Source of the DNA: Oscheius dolichura
Taxonomy: Eukaryota; Nematoda; Chromadorea; Rhabditida; Rhabditidae
Assembly (NCBI GenBank): GCA_932521035.1
Contig: OW051496.1
Coordinates: forward strand, 558,001 to 622,000
Reading direction: 5' to 3'
Length of the DNA: 64,000 bases
The translations under genes were made by a program, and so were the position numbers. Numbering within the stretch: position 1 is the stretch's first letter; each line of letters begins with the position of its first letter. Below, in pieces: positions 49,901-60,700 of the stretch. Under the pieces are notes generated by a model. The model made no database searches. It was not told where the DNA came from and saw only the letters and a program-made list of their open reading frames with translations.

Positions 49901-50379
49901 TTCGGGAATGAAGTTCACCACTCTGGACAGTGACAACGACCATGACAACAACATCAATTGCGCCCAGTTCAGAAACCTTGGGTACGTTTTAAATAGCTCA
50001 AAATATTCAGAATTTTCTGCTGATTACGGTAGACCAATTTAAAAATTAAAAAAATGTCAAAAAATGAGAGAAAAATGCATTTGTTTAGCGAATTTCGTCC
50101 AACGCGCGCCGCCAAGCAACACCCGCCCGCTGTTTACGCGGATTGGCGCGTGATTACAACAACCCGGAAAATGGCTCATGATTTGTTGATTTTATGTATT
50201 TTTTCCGATTTTTCAGTGGATGGTGGCATCGCGACTGTACGGCCCTGAGTCTCAACGGGAAATACGAGGACAAGGAAGGCTCCCAGCGTCATATGCACTT
50301 CCTCCGCGACGGTGACCTCGGCGCCGGCTACTTTGTCAAGCCCAAGAAGACCCTGATGATGATCAGACCCCAGCCGTAA
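40910..50379 (+). CDS. secreted fibrinogen-related domain protein (ficolin/angiopoietin-like)
   Basis: Ten exons join in frame: 40910-40949, 42379-42467, 43363-43442, 44235-44451, 44496-44623, 45166-45239, 48317-48471, 48689-48709, 49800-49981, 50217-50379; about 382 aa. Exon 1 is a signal peptide (MLLPIILFVLFNP). Exons 2-4 encode a Pro/Ser/Glu-rich spacer with an NST site. The fibrinogen C-terminal domain runs from NCLSHRAAEKGSGIYQV through [40 protein letters not shown] and LWLGLNYMHRL. It then has the Ca-binding-type loop LDSDNDHDNNINCAQF and GGWWHRDCTALSLNGKY. Exon 8 is only 21 nt and uses a GTGGGT donor. Animal relatives bind acetylated sugars or receptors; the ligand here is unknown. 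A second gene lies antisense in intron 6. Confidence 0.9.
42039..45710. repeat. cluster 2 of the GCCACAGTTAGACAGC motif
   Basis: Core copies at 42041, 42508, 42634, 42757, 42889, 42962 (one orientation) and 42922, 43089, 45696 (the other), with a near copy at 43132. Six lie about 70-130 bp apart within introns 2 and 3 of the fibrinogen-domain gene, and the 45696 copy falls in intron 6, just upstream of the last exon of the nested gene. Flanks are diverged while the 13-16 bp core is largely unchanged. Confidence 0.8.
45386..48174 (-). CDS. unrecognised secreted protein nested antisense in the fibrinogen gene
   Basis: Four exons (48174-48132, 48069-47890, 47586-47396, 45667-45386) join in frame, about 230 aa, and fit entirely within intron 6 of the plus-strand gene. 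The first exon gives a signal peptide (MGWLLPSVAIFLLL). The mature part starts Ser/Arg-rich, then DDRKRVYDIMNIFENLNF, TVRIYDSQCY, then beta-rich stretches such as YTLFELIVPETDFIFDPEIC and WSIANIEVDVEFRLWPG, ending GQWVRDWI. Four cysteines are spread through it. Codons in exons 3-4 are strongly C/G-ending, suggesting high expression. I do not recognise the family; a beta-sandwich extracellular fold is a guess. Confidence 0.75.
45987..46055 (+). repeat. tRNA-like pseudogene
   Basis: GTGGTGTAATGGCTAAGAGG resembles the box A of Gln/Glu-type tRNAs, and GGGGGTTCGACCCCC is a perfect T-arm. The 5' TTCGTGG can pair with 3' CTGCGGA using wobbles. The middle, GGTATTATCATTCGAGAGG, does not form a proper anticodon stem, so it is probably a decayed tRNA or tRNA-derived repeat. 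A T-run follows. Confidence 0.5.
46361..46713. mobile_element. TIR element within the nested gene's intron
   Basis: The left arm contains AACTCAAAGAAACCCTGTGG, GAGGGCGATAATTTG and AATCAAACCACTGCAC. The right arm, from about 46566, is the inverted copy and ends CTCTTTTTAAAAT. The centre carries GCGCGCCGCGCGAAGCG. A one-arm copy lies at 12.85-13.0 kb. No transposase is present. Confidence 0.75.
47655..47845 (+). repeat. GTTTAC/GCGCG interspersed repeat, copy C (intronic)
   Basis: GCGCGTAAACAGCGGGCGGC, GTTGTTTAGCAG, GTTGGGTGAAATTC, then a T-rich spacer and ATAATCAGCACAAAATTCTG. Lies in the intron between exons 2 and 3 of the nested gene. Confidence 0.75.
49995..50160 (-). repeat. GTTTAC/GCGCG interspersed repeat, copy D (intronic)
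   Basis: Reverse orientation within the last intron of the fibrinogen gene: CAGAATTTTCTGCTGATTAC, then CAACGCGCGCCGCCAAGCAA and GCTGTTTACGCGGATTGGCG. Confidence 0.75.
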
Positions 50380-50516
50380 ACTGTCCCCTCCCCTTCCCTC
50401 CGAAAATCATTGTTGTTGTCTGGCATTTGAGATGCCCCCTTTCCCCCTTTTCCCTCTATCAATAATCCGTTCCCAGTCCCCCTCTTCCAAGTTGTAACCG
50501 GTCCAAGACCAGGTCT

Positions 50517-50522
50517 AATAAA
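50517..50522 (+). terminator. poly(A) signal of the fibrinogen-domain gene
   Basis: AATAAA, about 138 nt after the stop codon. Confidence 0.6.
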
Positions 50523-50579
50523 GTGCAGTTGACAAGTCTTTTTTGTTGTTTTTGTGATGTTTTGGTCCGGGGACAAATA

Positions 50580-51745
50580 AGCGATGAGGAAACTAAAGTG
50601 TTCGGTCGCCTAATTTTATGGTAGAACTTGGGTTCAAAATGGTCGTTGCAACGAACTCCACACTTTGACGTCGGTTTTGACACATAATATGTAAGTGCTA
50701 CGGACTCTGCGACATTCCGTGACGAATAGCTATATAAAATATCGTCATAGCACAAATGTTCAACATGAAAACCACCGAACAGCTGAAAACGAGACAGTTT
50801 TCCTTTTTCCAGGCGTTTAGACAACATTTTCTCACAATAAAGTATCAGCAAACCTATAAAGTTGCAATCCGGGCCGCTGATTCAATTTTTTTGCTCCATC
50901 GCCTTCTTTTGAATTGTACTCTTTTACTAAAAGCCGCTTTATCGTTTTCATAGCGGAAATTGAATTTCCCACCGTTGGAAAAGAAGAGCATAGCTAGTTT
51001 GAGCAATAAACTGGAAGGGTCTCCTCTAGAAGTTTATGTAAGTTTCAGGCAGCATTGAAGAATGGGAACTAGAATATGAACAGGCGCGCCCGAAATTGGG
51101 CATAGACGGGAGTGTCGGGTGTTTGTGTTCGTATCCCTGTCATTTCTTGTTCGATTTCAAAAATTCAAAGACCTAGTTAGAGAGCACGTCAAGGCGGTTC
51201 TAGTGAACCCAGTTACATCTCAACCGCCCCGAGAAAAAAAAACCTGTAGCCTCACAAACTTAGACCGATGATATGTTACATAACGTAGCGCGCCTAAAAT
51301 CGGGCGCCCGGGCGTTTGCCCATGCATGCCAGAACCTGTTCATGAAGTTTATGTAAGTTCCATATAGCATTGAAAAATAGGAATTGCCGCACAAGCCAAT
51401 AGGTGTCGACCATTATCTTTGATCTACCAGTTTTTCCCACGCTAAGGTATCAACAATCACATAAAGTCTTCATAAAAGCCGCTAGTTCAGTGCTGCCAGC
51501 GTAACCAGTGTCTTTTGAAAACAAACTATTCCCCTCCTTTTAGTTCTACCCCGTCTCTAAAACCTTTTGTGATATTTTTCGGTGCATGGTTTCTAATTCC
51601 CGCCGTTGAAATGGGACCGTTTACCCCTTTTTTGAAGGCGGGAAAGGCGCTAAACGGCCTATTCCACTTTCCCTGTAGCGGGACTTGACACTCACTCGGG
51701 GGCTAAACTCTATCTTTTATCCCTTGTTTTCAACTGACCACCTAC
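50580..51745. other. intergenic or downstream region; diverged repeats
   Basis: Phrases around GGCGCGCCCGAAATTGGGC (about 51084) and GTAGCGCGCCTAAAATCGGG (about 51286), and AAGTTTATGTAAGTT (about 51032 and 51346), suggest a decayed duplication of about 310 bp. On the minus strand 50784-50600 is open after TTTTCAG and contains CNDHFEPKFYHK (see findings), but its tail runs through the 3' end of the neighbouring gene, so it is not called. Confidence 0.3.
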
Positions 51746-52451
51746 CAGGTCACAACTCGTCCCGTGGGGGAGCATGACCAGATGGTAGGCGCCTGTCTTG
51801 ATGCCCTTCGTCTCGCTCTCTTCGTCCGGGAATACGATGGCCATTTCTGGATGGGTGAACTTCAATTTAGCCATAGACTCCGTCAAGCAGCTGTCACTAT
51901 CCAGGGCAGGGTATTTTTCATGTTTGACTGGAAAAATTTTGTATCAATCATCTCATCAAATGAAAACTAACGATATTTGTCTATTATCAGTATTGGCGTG
52001 CCAATAAATTAATTGGTTAGCTGAACCAGAAGTCTTGGTTGTTTTTTTTCCACATTCAATCCGTTTCGGTCAACCCCTAAATATCTCAACTTTATTAGCT
52101 CAATGATGTTGTCATCCTGCTACTGGCCTTGTTGTGTATTTTCCCCCTGCCTTGCCCCTTTTGCCGCTCCTTTTCTCCTTATTTTCATCACGTGTTAATG
52201 TTTCCAATAGGAGACAAGACCCGTTTCTGTTCGTCTGTCATCTTCTCGTCTCTATTTTCCACGGGGGTGAATTCCGTTGCGCATTCCCCCGTGGGTTTTG
52301 CCATTGCCCCGCTGTGGCCGCCGCGCCGTTTAAATCGCGTTTCATTTGATCGCGTCCTCTTTATCAGCTGATAGAAGAATTTCTCTTCTTCTTCGTGCTG
52401 GGACCTTTTAGAACTGAAAAATAAGGAGAAAATAACAATAAAACTACTCAT
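51746..52451 (-). CDS. probable 5' part of an unrecognised secreted protein
   Basis: Exon 1 (52451-52415) encodes a signal-like MSSFIVIFSLFF. After a phase-1 intron, exon 2 (51927-51746) follows a TTTTTCCAG acceptor and reads KHEKYPALDSDSCLTESMAK, FTHPEMAIVFPDEE, KTGAYHLVMLPHGTSCDL, then a GTAGGT donor. Exon 2 has strong C/G third-position bias and no stop, unlike the other frames, so it is very likely coding. Pairing it with this exon 1 is an inference from phase and position. Downstream exons were not found with confidence. An alternative first exon reads on past 52415 into a separate short ORF. Confidence 0.5.
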
Positions 52452-52651
52452 ATCAAATTAGCGGACGTCAAGTGGAGTCAAAATTGCTGGTGGTACAAAG
52501 AAATTGACAAATACTGTCAGCATAACAGAAGAAATAAAGAATACCGTATTCCAAATAAACCAAAAACCTTAATTTTTAGCTTCAATTCCATAAAACTCCC
52601 CCTATCTTACCGTAATCCACGGCCTAGACAGATAGTCAACCATTTTCTGTC

Positions 52652-55600
52652 TTTGGCTGTCTAATCGTGGTTCCATGAACAGTTTTTGTATTAACTGTGG
52701 TTACCGACAGTATTTTCTTCTTTTCTCAACTGTTCTTCTTCGCTGTCTAACTGTGGCTCTGTGAGCATTTTCTATTTCTCAACTGTCTAACTGTGGCGGA
52801 CTTCCCCTTTTATCTGTCTATTTGTGGCCCTGTCAGGCTCTTTTCTCATTTGGCTGTCTAATTGTGGCTGCGTGATTCAGTTTTGTCCCACATACCTCTC
52901 TTACTGTGGCAGGTGAATTCCTCCTTTTTCTCTTTCGGCTGTCTAACTGTGGTTCATATTTTTGTTGCAGCAACAAAACAGCCTTTATGCTACTCCTTTT
53001 TACCCAATTATTGAAACAAAATACCTCAAATTTTACATCAAAAGGGCTGAGTACTGGTTACCTCCCTCTCCTTATGTCCTCCATTGTGTTCCATTCGCAT
53101 TCCCCTCCACCCTGCCACAAAAAAATGACCTTCCATTACCGAAAATGACCAAAGTGAGAAAAAAAAGAAGGAAAATGGAACGCGCCCTGTTTTGGTACCA
53201 TTATATCAAAAAGGTTATAAATTTTCGAGTTTATTCCAATTTCATATTTTTCCTTTCACCAGCTACTTTCAGTAAAAGTGAAAATGCCCTTCATAGTTTT
53301 CTTTTTGGTCGACCAGCAGCCGCCGCACGCTTCATTTGTAGCGTGACGAAGGGCGGAAAGGGGAGAGGGGAGAAGGACAAAACATGGAAATCCCAAGGCC
53401 AGGCAGACTGGGAAAGGGCGGAGAACGAGAGGGAGGGAGGAACTTGAACTTACGATTCCAAATTCTTATTTTCCTGTATTTTTAGATAGAAATGACAATC
53501 TGGCCCGCCATGAATATTGGAAAAACTTGATTCTCCCTTCTTTTATTGAATATCTGTAACAAAACGTATTGAAATTTGCCATATTGGAAGTTTCTAGTGA
53601 CTTCCTCTTCATTATTTTTTTCCTAATCCGTATTTTTCCTACGGTGAATATCAATGACAGAGAAGCAAACATTTTTGGTTCTAGTTGTTTTTATCCTATT
53701 GCTGAAGCAAAGAAAACGCCAAACGTATTGTAGAAGAAAAGAATTTCTTTGAATATAGTCCATTTCCAACGGAAAAGACGCCGATTCAAATTTCGCGGCA
53801 CATCTCCGCTGCGGGACCATCTTATTTTTCACCTGGTCTCATAGCGGAGATGCGCCGCGAAATTTGAATTGACGTCTTTTCCGTTGGAGCCGGACTGTAC
53901 TATACTCTGGTTTTGAAAAGATAGTAAAGAAATCGTGGCTATCAAACGGTTCTGGCTCTATTCCTTTTTACCCAATTATTGAAATTAAAAAACCACAAAA
54001 TGAGGAGATTAGGTCAAAAAAATGGAATTGAACAGAACTGAACCCCAGCGTCGGCGCTATTTGTGTTTTTCACAGAGTATCCACATACGAATGACTCTTT
54101 CCCAATTTCAGTTCCTTTTGTTGACTTGTTGAAACATAAAATTTTTGAAAAAGGAGCTACCCATCCTCTTCGACCGTGTTATTCTCCTTTTTTGTATGGT
54201 GGCTCTGCATAGAATGACTATTTCCCGACTCTTGTTCCTTATACCATCCAGCTGGAACAAAATTTATTGTGTCCTTGAAATCATAAGACGACGGCAGGGG
54301 AGGGGGACACGGCTAGGTCGTTAACCGAAGCGGGAGAAGAGAAGCGCTGACAGCTGGACCAGGTTTTATTTCTTCTTGTTTCCCCCGGCCATTTATCTTG
54401 CTTTAGCAGCTGTGATCTTTACTCAACTTTACTTTTTGATCTTGGCAATTCTCTAATTCTTGCATTCTGAATGTTTCAATGCACCTATTTGACTTCATAA
54501 AAACTGAAACTTCGCTTTTTCTTCTGAACTGAGAGTGTAATAATTCTTGTACCACCTTCTTTTACTGCTTCTGTTTATTTCAAATTTTCAGTTTTTCTTG
54601 TTTCCTTCGCCATTTATCTTCATTAGCAACTCTAGTCTTTACTTTAGTATAATAAGATTGTATCCCAAATTGCCTTATCGTGTTATTCTAACTGTTTTAG
54701 TCTACTTATTTGATCTCTGCAGAAGTTTCAATTTGTTCTTCGAAGCCTCCCAAGGAAGAATCCCTTTCTTTCTCTCCTCCCCTTTATTTTGTTTTTCTAA
54801 TTTGTAAAAATAAGCTGTTATCAGTTAGTTTAGACCAGATTTTTTCGGCTTGTCTTGTCATTTATTGTCATTAGCAGCTTTGCTCCTTACTGGTGGCAGC
54901 TATTTGCCTAATTACAGTTTTCTGAATATTTCAGCCGGTCTATTTGATTTGATGGAAGCCATTTTCAAACAATTCAATATCTTTTCTCGTTTCGAAATTG
55001 AAAAAGTGAAGGCGATTGGTAGAAAAAGAGCAATAATCGTTGCACGGAATATCTTCTTTGTGAATTTCTTGTACTTCACTGAACCTATGAATATTCTTCC
55101 TCCTGATGGCTTCTAATATTTGTGTCTCTCGGTAAGCGAAATTTGAAACAGCCTTTTATAGTTATTTTTTCCCCACCAGTCGTCTAATTGTGGCTTTCTA
55201 AATGTTCCAGGTTATCTATTTGACTTCATAAAGTAGCGCAAAGTTATTCGACTTTGCACAAATGGGTAAACAACTATCTTGTCTTCCGATTTCCTTGTAT
55301 TTCTTTCAGAATATAAAATCCCTTCTTTCTGTTCGTCTCTATTATTCAGTGGAGCTTTCAATCTTTCACAAAATCCAAATTTCTAATATTTTTTTCCAAC
55401 CTCAAATTACCTGTGGCGCTTTTATTTGTTCCACTGCACTTATTTGACTCCCAAAAACCTCAATGGAATAATTAGTATATAGTACCGTTGTTTGGAGAAC
55501 TAGCGCAGTCCTGTCTTCTAATTTCCTTCTGTTCCTCTGAACCTACGAATACCCTTCGTTCCTTTCGTATCAGTGTGCCCTGCGGATGAGTACTTTTACA

Positions 55601-55666
55601 AAGAAAATTTTCAAATTCCAATCTTCTACTATGTTCACTTTTCCTCCTTGACTGTCTAACTGTGGC
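52652..55666 (-). repeat. cluster 3 of the GCCACAGTTAGACAGC motif
   Basis: Core copies (orientation GCTGTCTAACTGTGG) at 52742, 52783, 52938 and 55652. Variants near 52653, 52688, 52814, 52853, 52893 and 55177. In 52.65-52.95 kb they recur every 35-50 bp, all in one orientation. At 55.18 and 55.65 kb the motif is part of decayed units also containing AAATGTTCCAGGTTATCTAT-like and CTATTTGACTTC phrases. Confidence 0.8.
53755..53905. repeat. long palindrome with CTCCGCTGCGGGACC arms
   Basis: The arm GTCCATTTCCAACGGAAAAG, then GATTCAAATTTCGCGGC and CTCCGCTGCGGGACC, is mirrored after about 16 nt by GGTCTCATAGCGGAGATGCG, then CGCGAAATTTGAAT and CTTTTCCGTTGGA. Partial copies are at 34.46-34.57 and 40.08 kb. 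Confidence 0.75.
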
Positions 55667-56150
55667 GCCTTCCAAATGTTCCAAGTTGCCTATTTGACTT
55701 CCTCAGGACCGTTTTATACAGTATACAGTATCGATATACAAATATCGATAAAATTATCAATTTATTCTCCCCCGCCCTCTGTTTATTTTCCAAATGTGAA
55801 AATCGCTAGAAATTACGGTCAAGGTTAGCCGATGCTTTATTTGTTTGCTTCTTTTAGACTTGTCAATACTCCCAGCGGGAGAAAGGGATTGTCCGGCGTC
55901 TTGTGATTTTCTTCTGTTTTACGGTATCTATGAATATTTCTTCCGTTCCATTTCTGAATTGGTAGACTGAATATGATGGAAAATTCGTGAATTCTAATTT
56001 TTCTTTTTCTCGTGTTTCCCTGAACCTATGAATATCCTTGTTTTCCTCATTTTCTGTTTGTCGCTCTCCCCCAATTTCTAGAAAATCACTGCCTTTTCCC
56101 CTATTGCCACCCAGCTGTGACATTTTCCCTTCTTGTCCTTCCCCAGCCCC
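54340..56150. repeat. degenerate tandem array
   Basis: Recurrent phrases: CATTTATCTTGCTTTAGCAG (54390), CATTTATCTTCATTAGCAAC (54611), CATTTATTGTCATTAGCAGC (54858); CTATTTGACTTC variants at 54486, 54706, 54940, 55212, 55438 and 55691; GAACCTATGAATAT variants at 55081, 55539 and 56022. Units are about 230-480 bp. No supported gene is inside. Confidence 0.5.
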
Positions 56151-56915
56151 CTGTTTACTGCCCGTTGACACGAAACAACAAAGAGACCACACGCAACATG
56201 ATTTTACGGCTTCTTGGCCGCCTTTCCCCTTGTTTTTTTGAAGATTTTCCCTTATAAACTGAGGAAGAAAGCTGTATTTTTACGACGGGGATAGCTATCA
56301 GAGAGGGAGAAAGAGAAGAAGAAAACAAGTCAAGCCCTATTGACCGTCGTTTGTATTCTATTGGCTTGTCAGCCGGCGACGGGGGGTGATGTTGCGTCGC
56401 CGCCGCTGACGGGAAAGATATTCACGTATAAAATAACGTGTTTTATGTTCCAATAGGGCGGGAAGGAAGGAAATGGGAGATCCCATACCAGATTTTTATC
56501 CAAAATTGTCTTATTTACCTGTTTGTAACAGCGAAAGTAAAGCGTTGCTCGTCGGCAGAGGTTTTGAATGAATGACGAAACAGAAAAGATTAGATCCAAT
56601 TTTCTGCTAGAATTCCAATTAGTAAAACTTGAATAAAGGAATAGATTTTGTACCAAAACTGAAACCAAAAGTTTTGATCCATTTGCAAGACATAAAAATT
56701 GGTATTTTTGAGTATGTAAAGCGACTAATAAGAGAGATTATTAGATTCTATAAAATTTTTCAGCAATTCCTACAATTTTATGAGTATATTGATACACAAT
56801 TGGGATAAATTCTAGCCGGTTTTTATAAATAAGCTTTACCCTGGTGAAATTATCGCAGAGCAAAAGATCATTTGACACCCAAATCGACAGCCATTCCTGA
56901 ACTGAACTTGCTTAC

Positions 56916-57104
56916 CCTTTTGATTTTATAGATTCCAGTAAAACATACACAAAACAGTTTACCATTTTTATCATCAAGTAACTTCTCTGCATCTGGCTGT
57001 AACTTTATTGGATCATTGATACATAAAAGTCTCCTAAAAGGGAAATCGATCAATTTCAACGGTGTTTTTTTCTTTTTGGTAGCGGTAGAAGGGAGAAAGG
57101 GCAT
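56916..57104 (-). CDS. possible exon, unrecognised protein
   Basis: An open frame from an ATG at 57104 to a GTAAGC donor at 56915 reads about 63 residues: MPFLPSTATKKKKTPLKLID, then RRLLCINDPIKLQPDAEKLL, DDKNGKLFCVCFTGIYKIK. The composition is protein-like and the donor is good, but no clear start context or downstream exon in a unique frame was found. Function unknown. Confidence 0.3.
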
Positions 57105-57719
57105 TTTCTTCACTCCAGCTTCTCAAAATTTCGATATTTACAACCTGCAGCACGCTCAGATTGATTAGAACCTCATTTTCGGGGTTTTATGAACTCTTCG
57201 ATACAAAATAATGTCAAAAATTCTGTTTCTAGCCCTTTCAATGAGATAAAATTAGAGAAATCAGCTGATAGAACGAGAATTTTGCTTCAAAACGGCGGGA
57301 AAATAAGATGGCTGTACAGATTTCGCTGTAAGCATCATTTTGAACCTAACAGCTTCCATAAAACTGGAGAAATGTTAGTATATATTATCAATTTCGGACA
57401 CAGATTGAAGAAAATCATCTTGTGATGTTTTTATCTGTTCATCGATACATCAAATACAGCAAAAAATGCCACCGTTATTCAAAGAACAATGAGATTTCCC
57501 CCATCTTCTTCCTGCTCATGCTTTCGGTCGAAGGGAACCCTTTATAACCTTGTAGATCTCCCTTTCCCCATCATTTTGAACCAAAAAATCTATTTCAAAC
57601 CCCTTCTTTTCGCCAGAGATTGGCGGAAACAGTGACACGTGACTGGTCACTGACCTTGTCGTTTCTCTTTCTCTTTCCATTTTCTCCTTCCCTTTCGCTT
57701 GCCGTTACTTACCAGCTGC

Positions 57720-60700
57720 GAGGTGGTCTCTCTCTCTCTCTCTCTCTCTCTCTGTCACCTGTTAACGTCATTTTTGGGTAGTTTTCGACTATTTGCAATG
57801 TTCCTCCTCTAATTCTTATACTTCGAAGTTATTCTTCATTATTACGTCGCACGCCCCATTAGCAAAGCAGTATACCAAAAAAATTCCCCCATCTATCGAG
57901 TATTTTTCTCCTATTGTTTCGTTTTTGATCTTTATACTTCTAAAATATACTTCACCAATGGGTCTTCGTTGATATTATTTTTGGAAAAAAAAACAATGTG
58001 TTCCACTGATTTCCACAGAGTTATCAAAAAACAATAACCTGGTATGAGTCCGCTGCGACAGCCCAAAAGCTATATTCTGTATCCAACCTCCGCTTCTACC
58101 CGGGATTATTTTTCCCATATGTTTTGTTGTTGGTTCTTATACTTCAGCAATGATACTGCCACAATAAGGGGGTCAAAAATTTTTAGTCAAAAATGTTTCA
58201 TTTCGGCTATTTCACGTCATTCGAAAGGTTGAGAAGTTGAAGACTAGTGTTGTTTTCTATGAATCTCTGAGTCAGATAGAGAGTAATTTAGCGCATAACG
58301 TTGATCTGTTTTTTGTCCCCAATGTATATTGTCTTGAAATGTTTCACTTCTTCTTCTTATACTTCAGCAGCAATACAGCTTCCTTTGCGCCAACTAGGAG
58401 TGCTCCAGTACTTTGAATAAAGAAATACTCCTTCATACAGGCTATTTCCCATAATCGAGGCTCTTGAGAAGCCTTTTTCAAGCTAGAATAAGATGCAGGA
58501 AGTTTATAGAGTCCAGCAAGAGCGCTGCCGGTTACACCGCTTCGGTACTCCGTTGTCAGCGGCCGTTATTGAACAGTTTTCCGAAATGCTTCATCACGCC
58601 TTTTTATATTTCATAAATGAAGACACCACAGTATTGACAAGAATGATTTTCAGAATTTTTAGGGATAAAATGTTTCGTACCCGCTATTTCCTATTCAATA
58701 AGTGTATGGGATAGTTATATTCAGTTATTCCCGGAAAAATTTTCCAATTTTATTTGCCTTGTCTAATTACCGCTTCCCTATACTGCCTTATCCTTTCTCT
58801 GCTACCAGCGCCAGTGTTCAAATATTTTTCTCTAATATTTCATGTCTGATTCTTATAAAGACTGAATTGTCAAGCAGTAATGTTCCTTTATCCCAACGCC
58901 CAATATTATCGTAGAAAATACAAGATTTTTCCCCGATTTCTCTATTTTTTCGATGGAAAGCTTCTATTTTACCAAGGAATGTTTCATCCCAGCTATTTTT
59001 TCAGCAAGGGGGACTTAGAAATGTTGTTTTTGCCATAAATGTATTGGAATACTGAAATTATTGTTTCCTTTACCCTGCCTTGCCCTTTTTCCACTTCTGG
59101 CGCCCGTTCTCAAATATTTTTCCCTGTTGTTTCGTCTCTGGTCCTTATAGTCAAGTAGTAACGGTACTATACTACAACGATCTGTGCGTCTTCCCCTTAA
59201 AAATATGATGTTTTCCCTATTTTTAGCCAGAAAAGTTCCAAGTACCACCCCGAAATAATCCAAAAATGAGGAAGGACGAGAGCAACAGAGATAAGGCGAG
59301 AAGAAAGGGGAGGGAAGGGCGGTTGACAAAAACACAAACACCGTTTACCGTTCCTGCCAAGGTCAAGCGGTGTTTCTAACCACAAATACTCGAAAGAAAC
59401 CAAACTATTCCCGTCAATTTGCCTCATTTTCTTTTTCTCTCTTTCTCTCGCCCCCGCTCCGTTCATTTTTATTTTTATCCTGTTTCGCTTCAAATTGTCA
59501 GAACACGGTACGAGTTCAATTCGGCTGTTCGTCATCGTTAGACAACCTTTGCTGCTTTGAACATTGAATCAAAAGGTGATTTTTCTTAGGCAACAGTTGC
59601 TATTCTGTTTTACCCTACCTTCAAATACTTTCTATAGATGCAGCAGCCGATTCTTCGTGTTGTTGCATTTAGCAAAATGTTAAAAAAAAATTTATCCTGT
59701 TTCGCCGGCAATTCAAATATATCAGAAGACGGTACGAGTTCAGTACTGCGCTTATCTCAAATCAAACAACTTGCTGCTTGTAATTTTGAATAATAAGGAC
59801 TGTACCATTTTCTTTACTTTTTATCAAGTCCAACTATTTTTCTCTTGTTTTATCCTACCATTAAATATTTTAAACAGTTCCAAAATCCAGTCGATGTCGG
59901 GCTGAACAGTGCTTGAAAAGAACAGAAGATCAATCGTTTTCTTTCTATCCCCTTATTTTTCTTGTAAGAGAAAGAATTCTAGCTAGCTGTCGAAAATGCA
60001 TCGAGAACGGGTCTTTTTTTTCCTTTTCGGAATAAATTTTGATCTTGTTCTGTTCCATCGGCAGGTCAAATCTTTTTCATTGAGAGTCGCTTCATTCCGT
60101 AAACAACTGCTTTCCTTCCCACTTTCATTTTTGTTTTTATCCTGTTTTGCCAGTGGTTTAAATAACTGAAAATAATAGGATATCAGTTGTTCCTTTGGAA
60201 ACTCAATCCACCTTTTGATTTGGATTGTCTGTTGAATAAGCAGCTAAAAGTAGTGATGATGGCTTGTTGTGTTCTCTTTTCTGTTTTACGATACCTTCAA
60301 ATATTTCGGATAGAAACAAAACAACAATTCAATGTTCATGTGAGTTGCTTTGTCAATTTTCTAACACTTTTATTCTGTTTTGATGTTTAGAAGAGGAAAA
60401 AAGAATTGCGCTATCCATCCCTTCATTTTTATCTTGTTACGCCGGTTGTTCAAATTTTGGAGAAGAATAGTAAGCTAATCCGTCCTCTGAGCGTCCTAAA
60501 AGTCCTAAAAAAAGGGGTGTCCTAAATTTTCAGCCAAAAAAACAAGCTTGACTTTTTTTTCTGTCTATCTTGGTCAATTTCGCTCTTCTTCTGTTTTATG
60601 GACAATTCAAATCTTCCCTGATAAAATGCCCGTAGTTAATCAATGATACATGTTCCAATGCTCATAAATTTAGCCGCGAAATAAAAAGTGATCAATTGTT

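Noticed and set aside
50328..50851. 130-aa minus ORF as a third exon of the 51.7-52.5 kb gene
   Set aside because: Phase fits after the exon ending at 51746, but the frame runs antisense through the 3' untranslated region and poly(A) signal of the fibrinogen gene; kept only as a THAP-like observation.
52962..53447. 161-aa plus ORF
   Set aside because: Lies in repeat-rich DNA directly after the dense motif cluster; lysine- and phenylalanine-rich translation typical of AT-rich non-coding sequence.
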